Of a stretch of DNA of 64,000 bases, positions 60,501 to 64,000 are shown in pieces. A program made the translations under genes and the position numbers. The stretch is from Syngnathus acus (lineage: Eukaryota > Chordata > Actinopteri > Syngnathiformes > Syngnathidae), in the NCBI RefSeq assembly GCF_901709675.1, contig NC_051099.1:4154001-4218000 (forward strand), given 5' to 3'. The notes below the pieces were generated by a model, which was not told the origin of the DNA, ran no database searches, and worked only from the letters and a program-made list of their open reading frames with translations. Position 1 is the stretch's first letter. Each line of letters opens with the position of its first letter.

Positions 60501-63500
60501 AAAAGGGAGCTAAGGGTGTCTTCCTGTTTTCTTGTCAGTTGACTGATTCACTTTCGGCCGCGTCCTTGTCTAACCAAACCCTTTTGTGTCACCTCAACTT
60601 AACCGCAAGTTAAGACATTACTAAGTATAGAGGATGTGACTTCAACCTTTAGTTTAAACACACAGGTTGGTCGGGATATCTCAGTGTGGGGATTTCTAGA
60701 ATTCCGATGACGCAAACCTTGGCTAGACCAGTGAGGAAAATCCTTTTATATGCCGTATGAATCATCACCTTACTGTCAGGAGACTTGGCCTAAATCTTCT
60801 CCCTGACATGCCTTGTGTTTTCCTTTGACATTTCTACAGCCACAGCATCTTTGTGCTTCTCAACGAACCCATGTCAGTTTAGTTTCACTTTATACACGGA
60901 AAGAAAGAACCTCTGTGGTGTCCGGTCACAGGAGACCCCCCTTAGTGGGTTTTAAGTTTCAGTAGGATCCCTTTTTGAAACAACACTAGCTACTCAGTAT
61001 TGTTAGTCTCATCTAGATAACATTAAATGTACCTCAGGACATTGAAATATTTTTTTTTTTACGTTCCTCTCCTTTACCTTTATTAAAAAAAAAAAAATTC
61101 TGATCTGCACATTCAGAACCAAAACAAGAACAGTCTGTACTCATCTGACAATGCAGACTTACCACTTGCTATCTTTAGAGCTGACTATGCTGCAGGCTGC
61201 CAATAAAACAGAGGGAAACCTGTTCTTGGTAGGCCAATTTGGATCCAATTTTTTCACGCACCAATCACATTCAAATAAACTGGCTGTCACTTGTGCAGAT
61301 CACCTAATTACTAACCTCATTGAGACTACTTACTGTGCATACAGTGTTTATTTTTCTTACTGTAACTTGCCTGTAGGCTGATAGGGTTAGAATGGAAAGA
61401 ATGAAAGAGAAAAAGAATGGAAATAGTTCCTTTGGGGGCAAGATGTCTCCTAAATTTTATTTTCTCTTAATTTCATCATGGATTGCTTTTTTTTTGGACT
61501 TTGAAAACTGTACTTGCCAGTGTTTATAAACATGTGCTGGCGCAAACCCGACACTAGAGGGCAGTATTTCACCGCATGGACAATGGCCGAGTTTGTTTTC
61601 ATTGTTTTTCTTTTTTTAAATATTACACAAGTGTGTTTTTTGTAACACAATGAGGAAGCCGGATATACTGGTACTGTATAAATAGCAGGAGTTGATCAAC
61701 ACTACACGTGTTTCCGCTTTTTGGCAAATCACAGCGTGATTTAGATGATTTCAACATTGACCCCGATAGATCAAAAATGTTTATGCTGGCGTGACTCAAT
61801 GAGGGCCTTCGGGGCCTAGTCTGGGCGAACAGGGTGAAACGGGATCTTGTCTGTCAGAAGATACTACATGCGCACATGGAGCAGGAATGTCGGTATTGTA
61901 ATTGTTAGATAAATGACTCTCTTAGTGCGATCCCATGCTGATAAAACCTCGAGAAGACAGAAGGAAGACAAGTGACATATTTGCACCGTCGCCATCAAAA
62001 TCATCCCAAGGGCCTTTTTTGCACTGTTTCACATATTTAAAAAAAAAAAAAAAGCAGGTAGCAGACAATAAAAACACCCCAGATGATTGCAGGAACTCTC
62101 ATTTAATAAGTAGACATTCATCACACTGGTGCTTTTTAATAATGTATGCTCACTTCTCCCCAAATCCCTCCCACTTTTTAAAACAAAGGGATATGGGTGA
62201 TCTATCTACTCGTCACTCGTCTCTAAGGAGTGTTTACACTTCCTCACAAAGCCCTCAGTGCATACCGGTGGGGCAGATGGTATATTGATAAAGCGTTGAC
62301 CTGTCGTCAGATAACCAATTTGCAGTACTTTGCTTTTCCGTGCATAGAAAAACTGCTCCCCTCTTCCCGGGTGTGCACCTCCATCGTCTCTCAACCACGT
62401 CAATTACATTGAAAAACCTTTGAAGAGTCGAGCGGGGGGATGGAGAGCTTGCGCGGAACCGACATTTTTACATTTTAGTCTCATCTCCCACTTAGGATTC
62501 CAGTGAAGAGATGAGAGGAGCAGGTGGGGGAGACTGGGGCAAATGTGGGGTGGTGACTGGAAAATTTGTGCTATTAACAGAGACCCCTTTACCCTGAGGG
62601 GGAAAGAGTCGAAATATTAGGGAAGCATCGGGTCGGATGCGCTTTGGGTCAATGGAGTGGGGTGCGGGGGAGGATGGCGGATTGGCTGGTGCGCTGTTTT
62701 GTGCCCTAATTACACACACACAATTATCTCTGTGTAGCCTACATGACAGTTAGCTAATAAATTGTCCGGCAAACATTTTTACTGTCTCTAATTGAAAAGC
62801 AAATTCTGATTGTACACTTGAAATTAAAAAAAAAACGGTTTACATGTAATCTAATTGATTTTGATCAATTTATATCCTTGCATAAACTGTGTGGATACTA
62901 GTGTAAAAAAATCCTGAATAAATCACCTGTTTGATTCCTAAAGCATGCAAAACTAGAGCATCATTTATGAGTCACTACTTAAATGATGATATATCAAAAA
63001 AAGGGTGTGTAAATAATCAAATTTCCTAAGGGAATTTTTGCTTTCAGAACTGGGGGAGGGTTCAAAATCTGTAATTTAAATGTTACCCTTTTTGAGCTAA
63101 CAATGAGGCCCCTTGATGCCCTTTGTTTAGTATTCACACTTACCGGATGATGATGTAATCAAAAGCATGCTTTGTTGGCATATTTTTTTTATATTAGTGC
63201 CGTATGATGAGATAACTGTTTGAGAAAATGCTGAAAAATCGACAGTGGGGAAGTGGTGTTTAATCTTGACCTTTTTATATGGGATGAAATATTAAGTTTT
63301 GTTTTTATTGTGCCACAGAGTTCATCTGCAGCCAGACAGTTGCATTGTCAGAATTTATTGTCCCAGATTTAAGACAAAGGATGTGTACAGTAGGTAAATG
63401 TATTTTTGATGAAGTGTCTCTCTGCTGTTTTACGCTTGGATGGCTTTTCCCTTTTTATAAATCTGCATGCGAGTGCATTTTCCATAACAAATGCTTTTTT

Positions 63501-64000
63501 TTTTTTGGTCTCCATTATGATACATAAATGTGTATTCCAAAATGCCTCGGCAGAAATGCATTAACACACCACTGTGTGGTTTTTTTTCTCCAGCTGGCTC
63601 ACGAGAGCAGACAAAGAGCGAGGCTCGGGGCCCGCTGCTGGTTGAGGTGGGGCTGCCCTGGGAGGGGGTCCTCATGTCAGCCTTTGTGTCCTAATTGAAG
63701 TTTTTGGAGGAGGTCGATGGGGGAGGATGGTTGTTTGTGGGACCTGGTAGGGGTTTGAAGTGAGGTGTTTTGATAGTGTTTCTGTGTTTGTCAAAATAGA
63801 GCTCTGAATTTGCTAGTGAAGTGTTGGGTTTAGTCAGGGGATAATAACCACATTAGCATTTTTTTTTCTTTTCTTCATCCAACTTTTTTTCGTTTGACTC
63901 CGGTTCATAAAGCAGTACGGATTTGCATCTCTATTTAGGATGCACATTTTTAGTTTTTTTTTTTTAAACCTCAAGGTTGAATGATAGAGGTTTGTTACTT
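57590..64000 (+). other. abr first intron, 5' part
   Basis: At least 6.4 kb without a recognisable exon. It holds a second copy of the pogo-like MITE (57812-58130), AT-rich stretches, and a GC-richer block at 63590-63720 in an otherwise AT-rich region. Open frames at 58700-59005 and 61935-62288 show no family resemblance. Long first introns of developmental regulators often carry enhancers; none can be identified from one sequence. Confidence 0.6.
57812..58130 (+). mobile_element. pogo/Tigger-like MITE, 5'-truncated copy
   Basis: The body is nearly identical to 36485-36796 (AAATTGAGGAAAC, CTAACCTTTAGGACAATG, CAGTACTTCTTGTTGGTGAC) and the right end is intact (ATAAACGAGGGATTACTG). The first ~17 bases of the left terminal repeat are missing, so this copy should no longer be mobile. 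It keeps a CACGATCGCG segment that the other copy lost. Confidence 0.75.

Noticed and set aside
1-64000. CRISPR arrays, prophage, operons, integrated virus
   Set aside because: No spaced direct repeats, no prokaryotic gene layout and no viral polymerase or capsid-like frames; the content is entirely vertebrate nuclear.

Overview
This window is nuclear DNA from a ray-finned fish, most likely a percomorph teleost. The evidence is intron-split vertebrate genes with GT/AG junctions, short introns by vertebrate standards, teleost-type tRNA-derived SINEs, many (CA)n and (GGAT/GGAA)n microsatellites, and recognisable orthologues of human genes. A more precise identification (for example a syngnathid) is only a guess.

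Layout from left to right. (1) 1.6-2.3 kb, +: the last two coding exons of zswim7. (2) 3.6-9.9 kb, -: adora2b, the adenosine A2B receptor, two coding exons plus a 5'UTR exon. (3) 10.5-40.1 kb, -: specc1 (cytospin-B), 15 coding exons giving a 1028-residue protein, with an apparent alternative first exon near 30.1 kb. (4) 40.5-41.6 kb, +: timm22, head to head with specc1. (5) 42.35-44.2 kb, -: the C11orf54 (PTD012) orthologue. (6) 44.7-47.2 kb, +: taf1d, head to head with the C11orf54 orthologue, with an unusually long lysine-rich C-terminal tail. (7) 47.9-51.3 kb, +: aspa (aspartoacylase). (8) 52.7-53.0 kb: a truncated relic, followed by 53.6-55.5 kb, +: a GC-rich, apparently intronless gene for a ~648-residue protein I do not recognise. 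(9) From 56.8 kb to the right edge, +: the first coding exon and part of a very long first intron of abr, carrying a BCR-type oligomerisation domain.

The order adora2b-specc1-timm22-abr, with zswim7 and aspa, gathers genes that in human lie on 17p12, 17p11.2 and 17p13.3. The C11orf54-taf1d pair is human 11q21. The set adora2b/specc1/abr mirrors the human 22q11.23 set ADORA2A/SPECC1L/BCR, so this is one half of an ancient paralogon. The genes belong to unrelated pathways (recombination repair, purinergic signalling, cytoskeleton, mitochondrial import, Pol I transcription, N-acetylaspartate breakdown, Rho GTPase control). They share promoters and 3' ends in places, not a pathway.

No prokaryotic, CRISPR, prophage or viral content was seen. 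The best candidates for something undescribed are the orphan gene at 53.6-55.5 kb with its duplicated upstream relic, the taf1d tail, the upstream ORF of adora2b and the alternative ends of specc1. All exon boundaries below were worked out by hand from splice signals, phase and family resemblance; none has transcript support here.
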